DNA of 18,646 bases from JAUIAI01 sp963976885 (GCA_963976885.1 CAXBNM010000047.1:1-18646); one strand, 5' to 3'; numbered from the stretch's first letter, positions 7,899 to 15,111 are shown. Notes: generated by a model from the sequence alone, not told the origin. Made by a program: numbers and translations.

Positions 7899-8105
7899 CT
7901 GACAAAAATAGAGCATATCGACGCACTATTCAGCCGGTGGCGGATAGACGGGCGATCCGATCTTGCAGACGCGATCCGCAGGTCTGCGCTGCCACTCATC
8001 GCCGCAGGCCGGCCATTCAAACGCCCCTGGCAACCGGCACTCGTTCGCTGCCCTTGCCTGTTGCGCACAGCGTTTGCCGATCGAGGGGGACCGGCCTTGA
8101 GCGGG

Positions 8106-8122
8106 CCAATTACCGAAATTGG
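8106..8122. promoter_or_regulatory. Dyad, possible operator upstream of the aldolase gene
   Basis: CCAATT (8106-8111), five bases, AATTGG (8117-8122): a perfect 6-base inverted repeat, directly followed by TTAAACT, which could be a weak -10. It lies about 110 bases before the aldolase start. Size and symmetry suit a repressor or activator site, but no regulator gene is in the window. Confidence 0.3.
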
Positions 8123-8217
8123 TTAAACTGAGCGCCGCTCGTTCTTGCCGGCCACGGTTCGGCAGACTGGCGGCTCCGGACTACTGCACAACGATCAGTA
8201 CTCTTATTCACCATAAC

Positions 8218-8224
8218 AAGGAAG
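8218..8224 (+). promoter_or_regulatory. Ribosome binding site of the aldolase gene
   Basis: AAGGAAG seven bases before ATG 8232 fixes the start of the HpcH/HpaI-family gene. Confidence 0.7.
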
Positions 8225-8231
8225 ACTCAAG

Positions 8232-9011
8232 ATGGCCGTCAATACACTCAAAGCAAGATGGAAGGAAGGCAAAGCGGCAGTCAATGGCTGGCTTGCCATC
8301 CCGTCAGGCTTCTCAGCCGAAGTCATGGCGCAATGCGGTTTCGACAGCGTGACCGTCGACATGCAGCACGGCGTTCAGGACTACCAATCCATGATTCAGT
8401 GCTTTCAGGCGATGGAGCGCCATCCGGTAGCGCGCATGGTTCGCGTGCCCTGGAATGAGCCTGGCATCATCGGCAAAGCGCTCGATGGTGGCGCCTGGGG
8501 TGTGATCGCTCCGATGATCAACACCAAAGAGCAAGCCGAAGCCCTGGTCAGCGCCTGCCGCTATCCGCCGCATGGCTCCCGCAGTAATGGCCCGATCCGC
8601 CATGGCACCTATGGTGTGGCCAGCAACTACCAGAAAATCGCCAATGATGAAGTGCTGGTGATTCCGATGATTGAAACCAATCAGGCGCTCGAGAACCTCG
8701 AAGCGATTCTGGATGTACCCGGCATCGACGGCATCTATGTTGGCCCGAGCGACCTGGCCTTCTCGATCGGCAAGACCCCGCAGCTCGACCATGAAGATCC
8801 GGAAATTCTCAAGATCTACGAGCGTCTGATCAGCGAATGCAGCAAGCGCGGCATTTACCCGGGCATTCACTGTGGTTCGGCCGCCTATGCAGCGCGGATG
8901 ATCAAGATGGGTTTCCGCCTGACGACGATTGCCAACGACAGCGGCCTGATGGCCAAAGCAGCAATGGAAGCCGTCGGCACGGTCTGGAAAGACGCGGGCG
9001 ACTTCAAATAA
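8232..9011 (+). CDS. HpcH/HpaI-family class II aldolase
   Basis: Metal-dependent aldolase that cleaves 2-keto-3-deoxy acids to pyruvate and an aldehyde. The 259-residue length is typical of 4-hydroxy-2-oxoheptanedioate and 2-keto-3-deoxy-L-rhamnonate aldolases. Family residues are in place: DMQHG (His46, general base), MVRVPW (Arg71), metal ligands Glu148 in PMIETN and Asp174 in VGPSDLAFS, plus the GAWGVIAPM turn. A strong ribosome site precedes the ATG. The gene stands alone between a divergent ATPase gene and three hairpins. The exact substrate cannot be told from sequence; the importer and dehydrogenase genes further right suggest a sugar or sugar-acid route, but they are separate transcription units. 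Confidence 0.9.
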   Translation: MAVNTLKARWKEGKAAVNGWLAIPSGFSAEVMAQCGFDSVTVDMQHGVQDYQSMIQCFQAMERHPVARMVRVPWNEPGIIGKALDGGAWGVIAPMINTKEQAEALVSACRYPPHGSRSNGPIRHGTYGVASNYQKIANDEVLVIPMIETNQALENLEAILDVPGIDGIYVGPSDLAFSIGKTPQLDHEDPEILKIYERLISECSKRGIYPGIHCGSAAYAARMIKMGFRLTTIANDSGLMAKAAMEAVGTVWKDAGDFK

Positions 9012-9046
9012 GCACCAAGAGCGGGCCGCAAGCCCGCTCTTGGTGC
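9012..9046. terminator. Strong hairpin after the aldolase gene
   Basis: Perfect 15-base stem: GCACCAAGAGCGGGC (9012-9026), loop CGCAA, GCCCGCTCTTGGTGC (9032-9046), starting directly after the TAA stop. No T-tract follows. Probably the transcription terminator or mRNA 3' stabiliser of the aldolase message. Confidence 0.7.
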
Positions 9047-9073
9047 GCAGCCACCTCCCGGTAGCTGCGCACC
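9042..9073. repeat. Second hairpin, sharing bases with the first
   Basis: GGTGCGCAGC (9042-9051) pairs with GCTGCGCACC (9064-9073) around a 12-base loop. Its left arm uses the last five bases of the first hairpin's right arm, so the two structures compete in RNA. Confidence 0.55.
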
Positions 9074-9103
9074 CGCTCAGGGGGCCTGCAGGCCCCCTGA
9101 GCG
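9074..9103. terminator. Perfect 30-base palindrome before the cytochrome b561 stop
   Basis: Positions 9074-9103 form a perfect palindrome centred on TGCA (9087-9090); the left arm begins CGCTCAGGGGGCC and the right arm mirrors it. It ends two bases before the cytochrome b561 stop codon (9108-9106). As RNA it would give a 13-base G+C-rich stem on either strand, so it probably terminates the minus-strand cytochrome transcript as well. Confidence 0.65.
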
Positions 9104-9105
9104 CA

Positions 9106-9780
9106 TTACAGCTGAAACACCGCCCAGGCGGTGATGCCACCAATGGCAGCCACTGCCACCCCCTGCCAGAACGATTTCAGACGCACTTTGGCTGACGCTT
9201 GCTTCAAGGCATCGGTGGCCGGCATCGATCCGGTAATCATGGGTGCCACCAGATTGCGCTTACGCATCAGCCAGTAGTACAGAATGGCCAGCAGGTGCAA
9301 CGCAATCAGCGCCAGCAGCACTTTGCTGTTCCAGTCATGAATGCGGTTGGCCCAGCTCACCTGATCGCTGCTCAGGTACTTGACCAGCGGGCCGGTGGTG
9401 AAGATCTCATCATCCGAACTCAGCCCGGTGAGCACCTGAACGGACAGACTGGTCAGCATCGCCACCACTGACAACGCCCCCAGTGCGCTATGCCCGAGTG
9501 CCGTCTGGGCCTGCCCCTTGACGGCAGCAAGCACCGACGCGGGACCCCGCACGAAGCGATGGAACTGCGCGGTCGATGATCCCACCACCCCCCAGAGCAA
9601 GCGAAACACCAGCAGGCCGAGAATCACCTGTCCGCTACGGACATGCAGATCGATGTCGTCGAGAAACTCGACCGCCACGAACGACACGGTCACTGCTACC
9701 GCCAGCGCCCAGTGAAAAAGACGCAGCGGCAGATCCCAGACCGCAACGCGGTCGGCGTTACGGGTCATTGATGCACTCAT
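9106..9780 (-). CDS. Prokaryotic b561-type cytochrome b
   Basis: Four-helix inner-membrane diheme cytochrome of the b561/Ni-Fe-hydrogenase cytochrome b type that passes electrons between quinones and periplasmic carriers. The 224-residue sequence has hydrophobic segments at about 19-40, 49-66, 98-120 and 152-170, with candidate heme-ligand histidines His23 (LFHWALA), His46 (DLHVRSG), His97, His148 (RIHDW) and His162 (ALHLL). A short soluble tail and a fifth hydrophobic stretch (FWQGVAVAAIGGITAWAVF) end the protein, which is common in this group. It starts nine bases after the cytochrome c' stop, so the two are one operon and are probable redox partners. An alternative start is ATG at codon 5. 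Confidence 0.88.
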   Translation of the reverse strand: MSASMTRNADRVAVWDLPLRLFHWALAVAVTVSFVAVEFLDDIDLHVRSGQVILGLLVFRLLWGVVGSSTAQFHRFVRGPASVLAAVKGQAQTALGHSALGALSVVAMLTSLSVQVLTGLSSDDEIFTTGPLVKYLSSDQVSWANRIHDWNSKVLLALIALHLLAILYYWLMRKRNLVAPMITGSMPATDALKQASAKVRLKSFWQGVAVAAIGGITAWAVFQL

Positions 9781-9789
9781 GCGAGTCGC

Positions 9790-10266
9790 TTATTTCTTTT
9801 GCCGGAAATCATCATGGCAGCCCTTGCACGACTTGCCGACGCCGCCAACGGCAGGCTTCAACGCGTCAAGCCCGTCACCGGCAACCGCGGCCAGCTTCTC
9901 GGACGCTTCGAGCCAGGCTTTGTGCTTTTCATTGATTTCCGGATAAGTACTCCATGCCTCGGGTTTGGCCGCCGTTTCGACAGTCAATTCCTTGTTGGAC
10001 AGGTCGGAGCCCTCGGGCCACAGTGAGGCGCTGTTCATCATGGCCGCGCGGTGCACGTTCTGACCCGCTTCCGCTGCGAGCTTGGCATCGTAGTCGCGCT
10101 CGCCCTTGGCCATTGCAGCGAGCATGCCCAGATTGAAACTGGTCACCTGCATCAGCCCTTGACGCGCCTTGATTTCCTTGGTGAATGGGCCGTCGGCGGC
10201 CATGGCGACCGTCGCGGCGACAGTCAGTGCGACCACCGAGGTGGCAAATACCAGTTGCTTTTTCAT
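9790..10266 (-). CDS. Cytochrome c' (class II c-type cytochrome)
   Basis: Periplasmic four-helix-bundle cytochrome with a heme near the C-terminus; members bind NO and CO and some protect against nitrosative stress. In the 158-residue precursor: Sec signal peptide (MKKQ..., hydrophobic core to about 22, cleavage after AMA), the family's N-terminal RQGLM block (35-39), and the heme motif CKGCHDDFR (147-155). ATG 10266 is preferred over the ATG at 10278 because GGAG lies six bases before it and the upstream ATG codon itself overlaps that site. First gene of an operon with cytochrome b561; a good promoter with an embedded palindrome lies 25-60 bases upstream. Confidence 0.92.
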   Translation of the reverse strand: MKKQLVFATSVVALTVAATVAMAADGPFTKEIKARQGLMQVTSFNLGMLAAMAKGERDYDAKLAAEAGQNVHRAAMMNSASLWPEGSDLSNKELTVETAAKPEAWSTYPEINEKHKAWLEASEKLAAVAGDGLDALKPAVGGVGKSCKGCHDDFRQKK

Positions 10267-10299
10267 CGTCTGCTCCATTAAGGGAATAGTGCTGCGCCC

Positions 10300-10328
10300 A
10301 ATTTATGGGGAGGTCATGACCGCGTCAA
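10300..10328 (-). promoter_or_regulatory. Promoter of the cytochrome c'/b561 operon with operator-like palindrome
   Basis: On the minus strand: TTGACG (10328-10323), a 17-base spacer, TAAATT (10305-10300), close to the sigma-70 consensus. The spacer contains a perfect 10-base palindrome GGTCATGACC (10312-10321), well placed for a repressor to block polymerase. Transcription would start near 10293, about 27 bases before ATG 10266. Confidence 0.6.
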
Positions 10329-10437
10329 GTCGATTCACACTTTCACGATATTTGGCAGCTACTGCCGGCTCCGGGCACAGACCAGTACCGTATCCCCAAA
10401 AACTGGAATACCGATGGAGGCCGAAAAAGAAAGTTTG

Positions 10438-10466
10438 TTGACATGCAACACGTCCAGACGTAATTT
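10438..10466 (+). promoter_or_regulatory. Promoter of the ABC importer operon
   Basis: TTGACA (10438-10443), exactly 17 bases, TAATTT (10461-10466): a near-consensus sigma-70 promoter. The start site would fall near 10473, giving a leader of about 150 bases before ATG 10624. An inverted repeat TGTTG-N5-CAACA (10436-10450) covers the -35 element and could be an operator. Confidence 0.6.
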
Positions 10467-10481
10467 TTTGGATGTAGCAAC

Positions 10482-10502
10482 TTGGAACACGAACAGTTCC
10501 AA
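10482..10502. promoter_or_regulatory. Inverted repeat just after the importer start site
   Basis: TTGGAAC (10482-10488), seven bases, GTTCCAA (10496-10502): a perfect 7-base dyad lying about +10 to +30 of the predicted importer transcript. It could be a repressor site or a leader hairpin. The remaining leader to 10610 shows nothing further that I recognise. Confidence 0.4.
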
Positions 10503-10610
10503 CAATTACAACGCAGAGGCGACATTCCGCAATCTTGAGCCAATCGTTCCCGATCTGGCAACGGTCAAGTTCGGGCATTCAAACCATCATGGCTCTTGCA
10601 ACTACGACGT

Positions 10611-10617
10611 AAGGAGG
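10611..10617 (+). promoter_or_regulatory. Ribosome binding site deciding the binding-protein start
   Basis: AAGGAGG six bases before ATG 10624. It selects this start over an in-frame ATG at 10414, whose extension would add 70 residues ahead of the Tat signal and would overlap the promoter. Confidence 0.8.
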
Positions 10618-10623
10618 AGTTCC

Positions 10624-11964
10624 ATGTCTCAGAAGCACACGGATCGACGCACGTTTATTCAACGTACGGCGCAAGTGTCAGTGGCGGCTATTGCAGCGCC
10701 GTATGTTCATACTTCACATGCAGCCGGATCAATCTCCGTCGGGTTCTGGGACCATTGGGTTCCTGGCTCCAACCAGGCCATCGAGGATCTGGTCAAAGAA
10801 TGGTCCGAGAAAGAAAAAGTCGAAGTCAGGATGGACTTCATCACCTCGCAAGGTCAGAAAAACCTGCTGACCATTGCGGCTGAGGGACAGGCCAAATCCG
10901 GCCACGACATTCTGGCCTTTCCGACCTGGACACCGTCCGAACAGGAAAAGAATCTCGAACCACTCAACGACGTGATGGATGACCTGATCGCCGAACATGG
11001 TGCGGTCAACGGTACCGTTGAGTATCTCGGCAAATCCGACGGCACCTGGCTCGCGATACCGGCTACCGCTGGCAGCCAGATCAAGGGCCCGTGCTCGCGC
11101 TCCGATCTGCTGATGAAACACGCCGGCATCGACATCAAGGCCATGTATCCCGCCGGCTCCGCACCGAAGGCCGACGGCTGGAACGTAGACACCTTCATGA
11201 AGGCTGCTCAAGCCTGTCACAAAGGCGGCAACCCGTTTGGTATCGGCTTTGGCGGCACCTCTGATTCAACCGATGCAGTCGGCGCTTTCTTCCAGGCTTT
11301 CGGCGCCACCCTGATCGATGCCAAGGGCAACATCACCGTCGACTCGGACGAAACCCGGCAGGTGCTTGAATATACAAAACAGCTCCTTGCAGTGCTGCCG
11401 CCAGACGTCCCGGCCTGGGACGACGCCTCGAACAACAAATGGCTGGTCTCGGGCAATGGCTCGCTGATCATGAACCCACCCAGTGCCTGGGCCGTCGCCA
11501 AACGTGATGCACCGGAGATTGCCGAGCACCTCTGGACGCATGGCTTTCCCGTAGGCCCCAAAGGCCGGTTCGCGCCCTTCCTGCCCTATTTCTGGGGTAT
11601 CTGGAATTTCAGCAAGAACAAGAGTGCGGCCAAGAGCCTGCTGCGTCACCTCTCGACCCGCAAGGCAGTCCAGAGCATGGTCGAAATCAGCAATGGCTAT
11701 GACTTGCCGGCCTTCGAAAAACTGACCACATTGCCCACCTGGGCCGAGGTCGGCCCGCCGAAGGGCACGCTGTACCACTATCCGAATCCGCACAATCATC
11801 AGAGCCTGTCGATCGCTGCAGCGCCGGCGCCCCGAAGAATGGCGGCCCAGATCTATGCGCAAGGCGTCATGGCCAAGATGGCTGTACGCCATGCCCGTGG
11901 TGAAGATGCGGCCAAGACCATCGGCTGGGCTTCCAGTGAACTGGAAGGCTTCATGCGGGTCTGA
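10624..11964 (+). CDS. ABC importer substrate-binding protein (family 1, Tat-exported)
   Basis: Periplasmic solute-binding protein that delivers its ligand to the two permeases downstream. The 446-residue precursor begins with a twin-arginine signal (DRRTFIQR at 7-14, hydrophobic VSVAAIAAPYV, likely cleavage after SHAA, about residue 34). The mature part starts GSISVGFWDHWVPGSNQ and has the two-lobed extracellular solute-binding family 1 layout, with the internal IMNPPSAWAV and PYFWGIWNFSKN blocks. Length fits carbohydrate-binding members (400-450 aa). Tat export suggests folding before export. It leads an operon with MalF/MalG-like permeases; the ligand cannot be identified, a sugar or sugar derivative being most likely from family habits. 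Confidence 0.88.
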   Translation: MSQKHTDRRTFIQRTAQVSVAAIAAPYVHTSHAAGSISVGFWDHWVPGSNQAIEDLVKEWSEKEKVEVRMDFITSQGQKNLLTIAAEGQAKSGHDILAFPTWTPSEQEKNLEPLNDVMDDLIAEHGAVNGTVEYLGKSDGTWLAIPATAGSQIKGPCSRSDLLMKHAGIDIKAMYPAGSAPKADGWNVDTFMKAAQACHKGGNPFGIGFGGTSDSTDAVGAFFQAFGATLIDAKGNITVDSDETRQVLEYTKQLLAVLPPDVPAWDDASNNKWLVSGNGSLIMNPPSAWAVAKRDAPEIAEHLWTHGFPVGPKGRFAPFLPYFWGIWNFSKNKSAAKSLLRHLSTRKAVQSMVEISNGYDLPAFEKLTTLPTWAEVGPPKGTLYHYPNPHNHQSLSIAAAPAPRRMAAQIYAQGVMAKMAVRHARGEDAAKTIGWASSELEGFMRV

Positions 11965-11979
11965 TTACCTGCTGAAGGA

Positions 11980-11997
11980 GCGGCCATGCCGGGCCGC
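11980..11997 (+). other. Hairpin between binding-protein and permease genes
   Basis: GCGGCC (11980-11985) pairs with GGCCGC (11992-11997) around six bases, inside the 143-base gap after the binding-protein stop. A stem here is often used to protect or partly terminate the message so that the binding protein is made in excess over the permeases. A perfect 10-base palindrome CGTTGCAACG follows at 11998-12007. Confidence 0.4.
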
Positions 11998-12107
11998 CGT
12001 TGCAACGCAGCACGCAGGTGTTGAACATCACAACAAGAAATTTGTATTCCGGTAGTGCCCGTAGCACCGGCAATCCGCCGCCATACCGGTGAACTGAGGA
12101 GACGACA

Positions 12108-13037
12108 GTGACCGAACTGACCGAGCCGGCAAGGCGGGTGACCCGGAAACGGCGGCCGATGACCGTAGAAAGATTCTTCCAACGCAAATCAACCATAGCC
12201 TTCATGATGTCAGCACCGCTGCTGATCATCATCGGCTCTCTGGTGCTGTACCCGGCGGGCTATGCCATCTACCTTGCGATGCTGAACAAGGGCATGGAAC
12301 ACTTTGTCGGCTTCGGCAACTTCATGTTCCTGTTTGGCCGCGAAACCTTCTGGATGGTGGTCAAACAATCGGTTCTGTTCGCGGTAACCGCGGTCATCTT
12401 CAAGGCAATCATCGGTTTCGTAGTCGCCCATCTGGTCCACAACATTCCCAGCAAGGGGCAACGAAAGTGGCGCGGCATGTTGCTGGTGCCTTGGGTCATC
12501 CCACCGGCACTCAGCACCCTGGCCTGGTTGTGGCTGTTCGACCCTTCCTACAGCGCATTCAACTGGCTCCTGCAGCTTTTCGGCTTCGAGCCGATTCCCT
12601 GGACCGGCGACACCGAATGGGCCCGCTTCTCGGTCATTCTCGTCAACATCTGGATCGGCGCGCCGTTCTTCATGATCATGTATCTGGCCGCCCTCAAGTC
12701 CGTTCCTGATCAGCTCTTCGAAGCCGCGTCCATCGACGGCGCCAACTGGTGGCAGCGTATCTGGTACATCACCTTGCCGATGATGCGCAACATCATTTCG
12801 ATCACCGTGCTGTTCTCGCTGATCGTCACCTTCGCCAACTTCGACATCGTGCGGGTGCTGACGGCAGGTGGACCGATCGACACCACACATGTATTTGCCA
12901 CCTGGGCATTCAAGCTCGGCATTGAAGGCGGCGACATTCCCCTGGGCGCGACGATCTCGTTGTTCATGGTTCCGATTCTGGGTCTCGCAGCAATCTTCAT
13001 CCTTCGAGACATCACCAAGCGAGGCAACGAGGCCTGA
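12108..13037 (+). CDS. ABC importer permease 1 (MalF/UgpA-like)
   Basis: Inner-membrane permease of 309 residues. After a basic cytoplasmic N-terminus (RRVTRKRRPM) come about six hydrophobic helices, starting with TIAFMMSAPLLIIIGSLVLYP. The cytoplasmic EAA loop, which docks on the ATPase, reads EAASIDGANWWQRIWYITLP before the last two helices. The start is GTG 12108, preceded by GAGGAGA at a suitable distance. It follows the binding-protein gene after 143 bases and lies one base before the next permease gene, so those two are surely co-transcribed. Confidence 0.9.
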   Translation: MTELTEPARRVTRKRRPMTVERFFQRKSTIAFMMSAPLLIIIGSLVLYPAGYAIYLAMLNKGMEHFVGFGNFMFLFGRETFWMVVKQSVLFAVTAVIFKAIIGFVVAHLVHNIPSKGQRKWRGMLLVPWVIPPALSTLAWLWLFDPSYSAFNWLLQLFGFEPIPWTGDTEWARFSVILVNIWIGAPFFMIMYLAALKSVPDQLFEAASIDGANWWQRIWYITLPMMRNIISITVLFSLIVTFANFDIVRVLTAGGPIDTTHVFATWAFKLGIEGGDIPLGATISLFMVPILGLAAIFILRDITKRGNEA

Positions 13038-13038
13038 T

Positions 13039-13953
13039 ATGAGTGAAGCAGCCACCAATACGGCGTCAGCCCCTGTCGCCAAATTCAACTACGGCAGCAT
13101 GTCGCGCGACAGGCGTCGCGCGCTTATCTGGTCGTATTTCTTCTTGGTCGTTTTTGCGATCTTCTTTCTGACGCCACCGATCTACATGTTGATCACCGCG
13201 CTCAAATCGAGCGCGGAGATTTCGGCCGGCACCAACCCCTGGATCGTTACTGCACCAACGCTCGATAACTTCGCAGAGTTGCTGGGTAGTTCAAGCTTTA
13301 TCGGCTTTTTCTGGAATTCCGCCGTTGTTTCGATCGTGGTGGTCACACTGACCATGATTGTCAGTGTGCTGGCGGCGTTCTCTCTGACACGGATGAAGTT
13401 CTGGGGCTCAACCACGCTCGCCACCGGCGTGTTTCTGACCTACCTGATTCCCGAAACCCTGTTGTTCATTCCGCTGTTCAAGATGTTCGCCTGGATCAAG
13501 GAAACGGTAGGTATTGAACTGATCAACCAGTGGTGGGTGCTGATTCTGCTCTATCCGACGCTGACGGTCCCGTTCTGCACCTGGATCATGATCGGCTATT
13601 TTCAGAGCATTCCGAAAGAGCTGGACGAGGCCGCAATCATCGACGGCGCGACCTGGTTTCAGACACTGACCCGAATCTTCATTCCGGTCGCGGTCCCGGG
13701 CATCATCGCCGCGATGATCTTCGCGTTCACCGTGTCCTGGGCGCAGTTTCTGTATCCACTTGCGTTCACCACCTCGACAGACCAACTGGTACTGCCGGTC
13801 GGCATCATTACCACACTGATCAAGGGTGACGTCTTCAACTGGGGGCAGATCATGGCGGGTGCGCTGCTCGGGGCTGCACCACCACTGATCATCTACGCAT
13901 TCCTGATGGACTACTACATTGCCGGCCTGACCGCTGGCGCAACCAAAGGCTAG
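13039..13953 (+). CDS. ABC importer permease 2 (MalG/UgpE-like)
   Basis: Second membrane subunit, 304 residues, pairing with permease 1. The N-terminus is a polar stretch of about 40 residues, then six hydrophobic helices beginning IWSYFFLVVFAIFFLTPPIYM; the first periplasmic loop has TPPIYMLITALKSSAEI, typical of MalG. The EAA loop reads DEAAIIDGATWFQTLTRIFIP. ATG 13039 lies one base after the permease 1 stop. A hairpin and the damaged ATPase gene follow. Nothing appears to be missing from this subunit. Confidence 0.9.
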   Translation: MSEAATNTASAPVAKFNYGSMSRDRRRALIWSYFFLVVFAIFFLTPPIYMLITALKSSAEISAGTNPWIVTAPTLDNFAELLGSSSFIGFFWNSAVVSIVVVTLTMIVSVLAAFSLTRMKFWGSTTLATGVFLTYLIPETLLFIPLFKMFAWIKETVGIELINQWWVLILLYPTLTVPFCTWIMIGYFQSIPKELDEAAIIDGATWFQTLTRIFIPVAVPGIIAAMIFAFTVSWAQFLYPLAFTTSTDQLVLPVGIITTLIKGDVFNWGQIMAGALLGAAPPLIIYAFLMDYYIAGLTAGATKG

Positions 13954-13967
13954 ATAATTTGCGCGAC

Positions 13968-13989
13968 GGGCCTGACAACCGTCAGGTCC
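13968..13989 (+). other. Hairpin between permease 2 and the ATPase gene
   Basis: GGGCCTGAC, loop AACC, GTCAGGTCC: a nine-pair stem with one G-U pair, in the 64-base gap before the ATPase gene. No T-tract follows. It may tune expression of the last gene rather than end the transcript. Confidence 0.4.
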
Positions 13990-14017
13990 GGGGCAAAAGA
14001 GACTGGAGAAGCAGGCA

Positions 14018-15084
14018 ATGGCTGTTGTGAAGTTGAATAAAGTAGTGAAATACTACGATGACACGCTCGCCGTACGCGGGATCGATCTGGATATCGTCGA
14101 CGAGGAGTTTCTTGTCCTGGTAGGGCCGTCAGGTTGTGGCAAGACCACAACCTTGCGGATGATTGCCGGACTTGAAGAAATCTCTGACGGTGAGGTCATG
14201 ATTGGCGATGAGGTCGTCAATGACGTACCGCCCAAAGATCGAAATATTGCGATGGTGTTTCAGAACTATGCGCTCTATCCGCATATGTCCGTCTACCAGA
14301 ACATGTCGTTCGGCCTGAAGCTCAAGCGGGTCTCAAAGACCGAAATTGACCGGCGAGTTCAGGAAGCGGCACGCATCCTCGATATTGTTGACTTGCTCAA
14401 TCGCAAGCCGAAGCAACTGTCTGTCTGTTTGACGAACCCCTCTCGAATCTGGATGCGAAGCTGCGGGTTCAGATGCGCACCGAAATCAAGAAGGTCCACC
14501 AGAAGGTGCGCACCACCACTGTTTACGTAACCCACGACCAGGTCGAAGCCATGACTCTGGCCGACCGGGTGGTCGTGATGAATCACGGCGTCATCGAGCA
14601 GGTCGGCACGCCGCAGGAGTTGTATCACCATCCGCGTACCAAGTTTGTAGCCGGCTTCATCGGCTCACCCGCAATGAACATGATTCCGGTGAAGCTGCTT
14701 GCCGAGGGCGACAAACTGATTCTCGATCTGGGTGAAGGCGTGCAGCTGCAGGTACCGGAAGACCGGCTCGAACAGTATCGCCAATTTGCCAACAAGCCCG
14801 ACCTGCTGCTCGGCATGCGGCCCGAACACCTGACCGATGCCGAGAGCCTGAGCGCTGCCGATACTCCACAGGCGGCCGACGGTGACGGCCAGACATTCAC
14901 GGTAACGGTCGATGTCAGCGAGCCGATGGGCATGGAAACGCTGGTCTACTTCCAGCTGCAAGGGGAAACCGTCTGCGGCAAGGCCAATCCTGATATTGAA
15001 GTCAAAGCCGGTAAGCCACTGCTGCTGTTTGCCAAACTGGCGCAGATGCACCTGATTGACAACGAAAGCGGACTGGTTCTGTAA
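14018..15084 (+). pseudogene. ABC importer ATPase (MalK/UgpC-like), broken by a deletion
   Basis: The frame from ATG 14018 gives a normal start: Walker A GPSGCGKT (36-43), Q-loop FQNYALYP (Gln82), and then ...NRKPKQLS (135). Immediately afterwards the reading frame changes: LFDEPLSNLDAKLRVQM (Walker B and D-loop) continues from 14425 in another frame, followed by VYVTHDQVEAMTLADR (H-loop) and a C-terminal TOBE-type domain (...MRPEHLTDAES...) to TAA 15084. Family members have about 20 residues between LS and LFDEP, carrying GGQ-R-Q-R-V-A; here only two bases remain, so about 58 bases are missing at 14420-14425. The signature motif needed for ATP hydrolysis is lost and the protein is shifted out of frame. 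Rebuilt, it would be about 374 aa. It may be a true mutation or an assembly error. Confidence 0.85.
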
Positions 15085-15093
15085 CCAGTCCGC
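15068..15093. terminator. Bidirectional hairpin containing the ATPase stop codon
   Basis: GCGGACTGGTT (15068-15078), loop CTGT, AACCAGTCCGC (15083-15093): a perfect 11-pair stem. The TAA stop (15082-15084) of the importer ATPase gene lies in the loop and right arm. It sits between convergent genes and probably ends both transcripts, although no T-tract is present. Confidence 0.6.
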
Positions 15094-15111
15094 AGTAACG
15101 GCAATGCCAGC

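Larger units (their letters stand above)
7917..8231. other. Intergenic region between divergent ATPase and aldolase genes
   Basis: About 315 bases between the start of the GspE-like gene and the aldolase start. It holds a dyad CCAATT-N5-AATTGG (8106-8122), an inverted repeat GCAGAC-N11-GTCTGC (7965-7987) about 70 bases before the ATPase start, and the aldolase ribosome site. No convincing sigma-70 promoter pair was found in either direction. On the minus strand an open frame without an ATG runs from 8180 to the TAG at 7928-7926, in the same frame as the ATPase gene; it could hold a TTG-started peptide of 35 residues, but this is not well supported. Confidence 0.4.

Noticed and set aside
10414..10623. 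70-residue N-terminal extension of the binding protein from ATG 10414
   Set aside because: It would precede a complete Tat signal peptide and overlap the promoter, whereas AAGGAGG is correctly placed for ATG 10624.
14473..15084. Independent gene starting at ATG 14473
   Set aside because: This is the C-terminal part of the ATPase: LFDEPLSNLD is readable in the same frame upstream of that ATG and no ribosome site precedes it.
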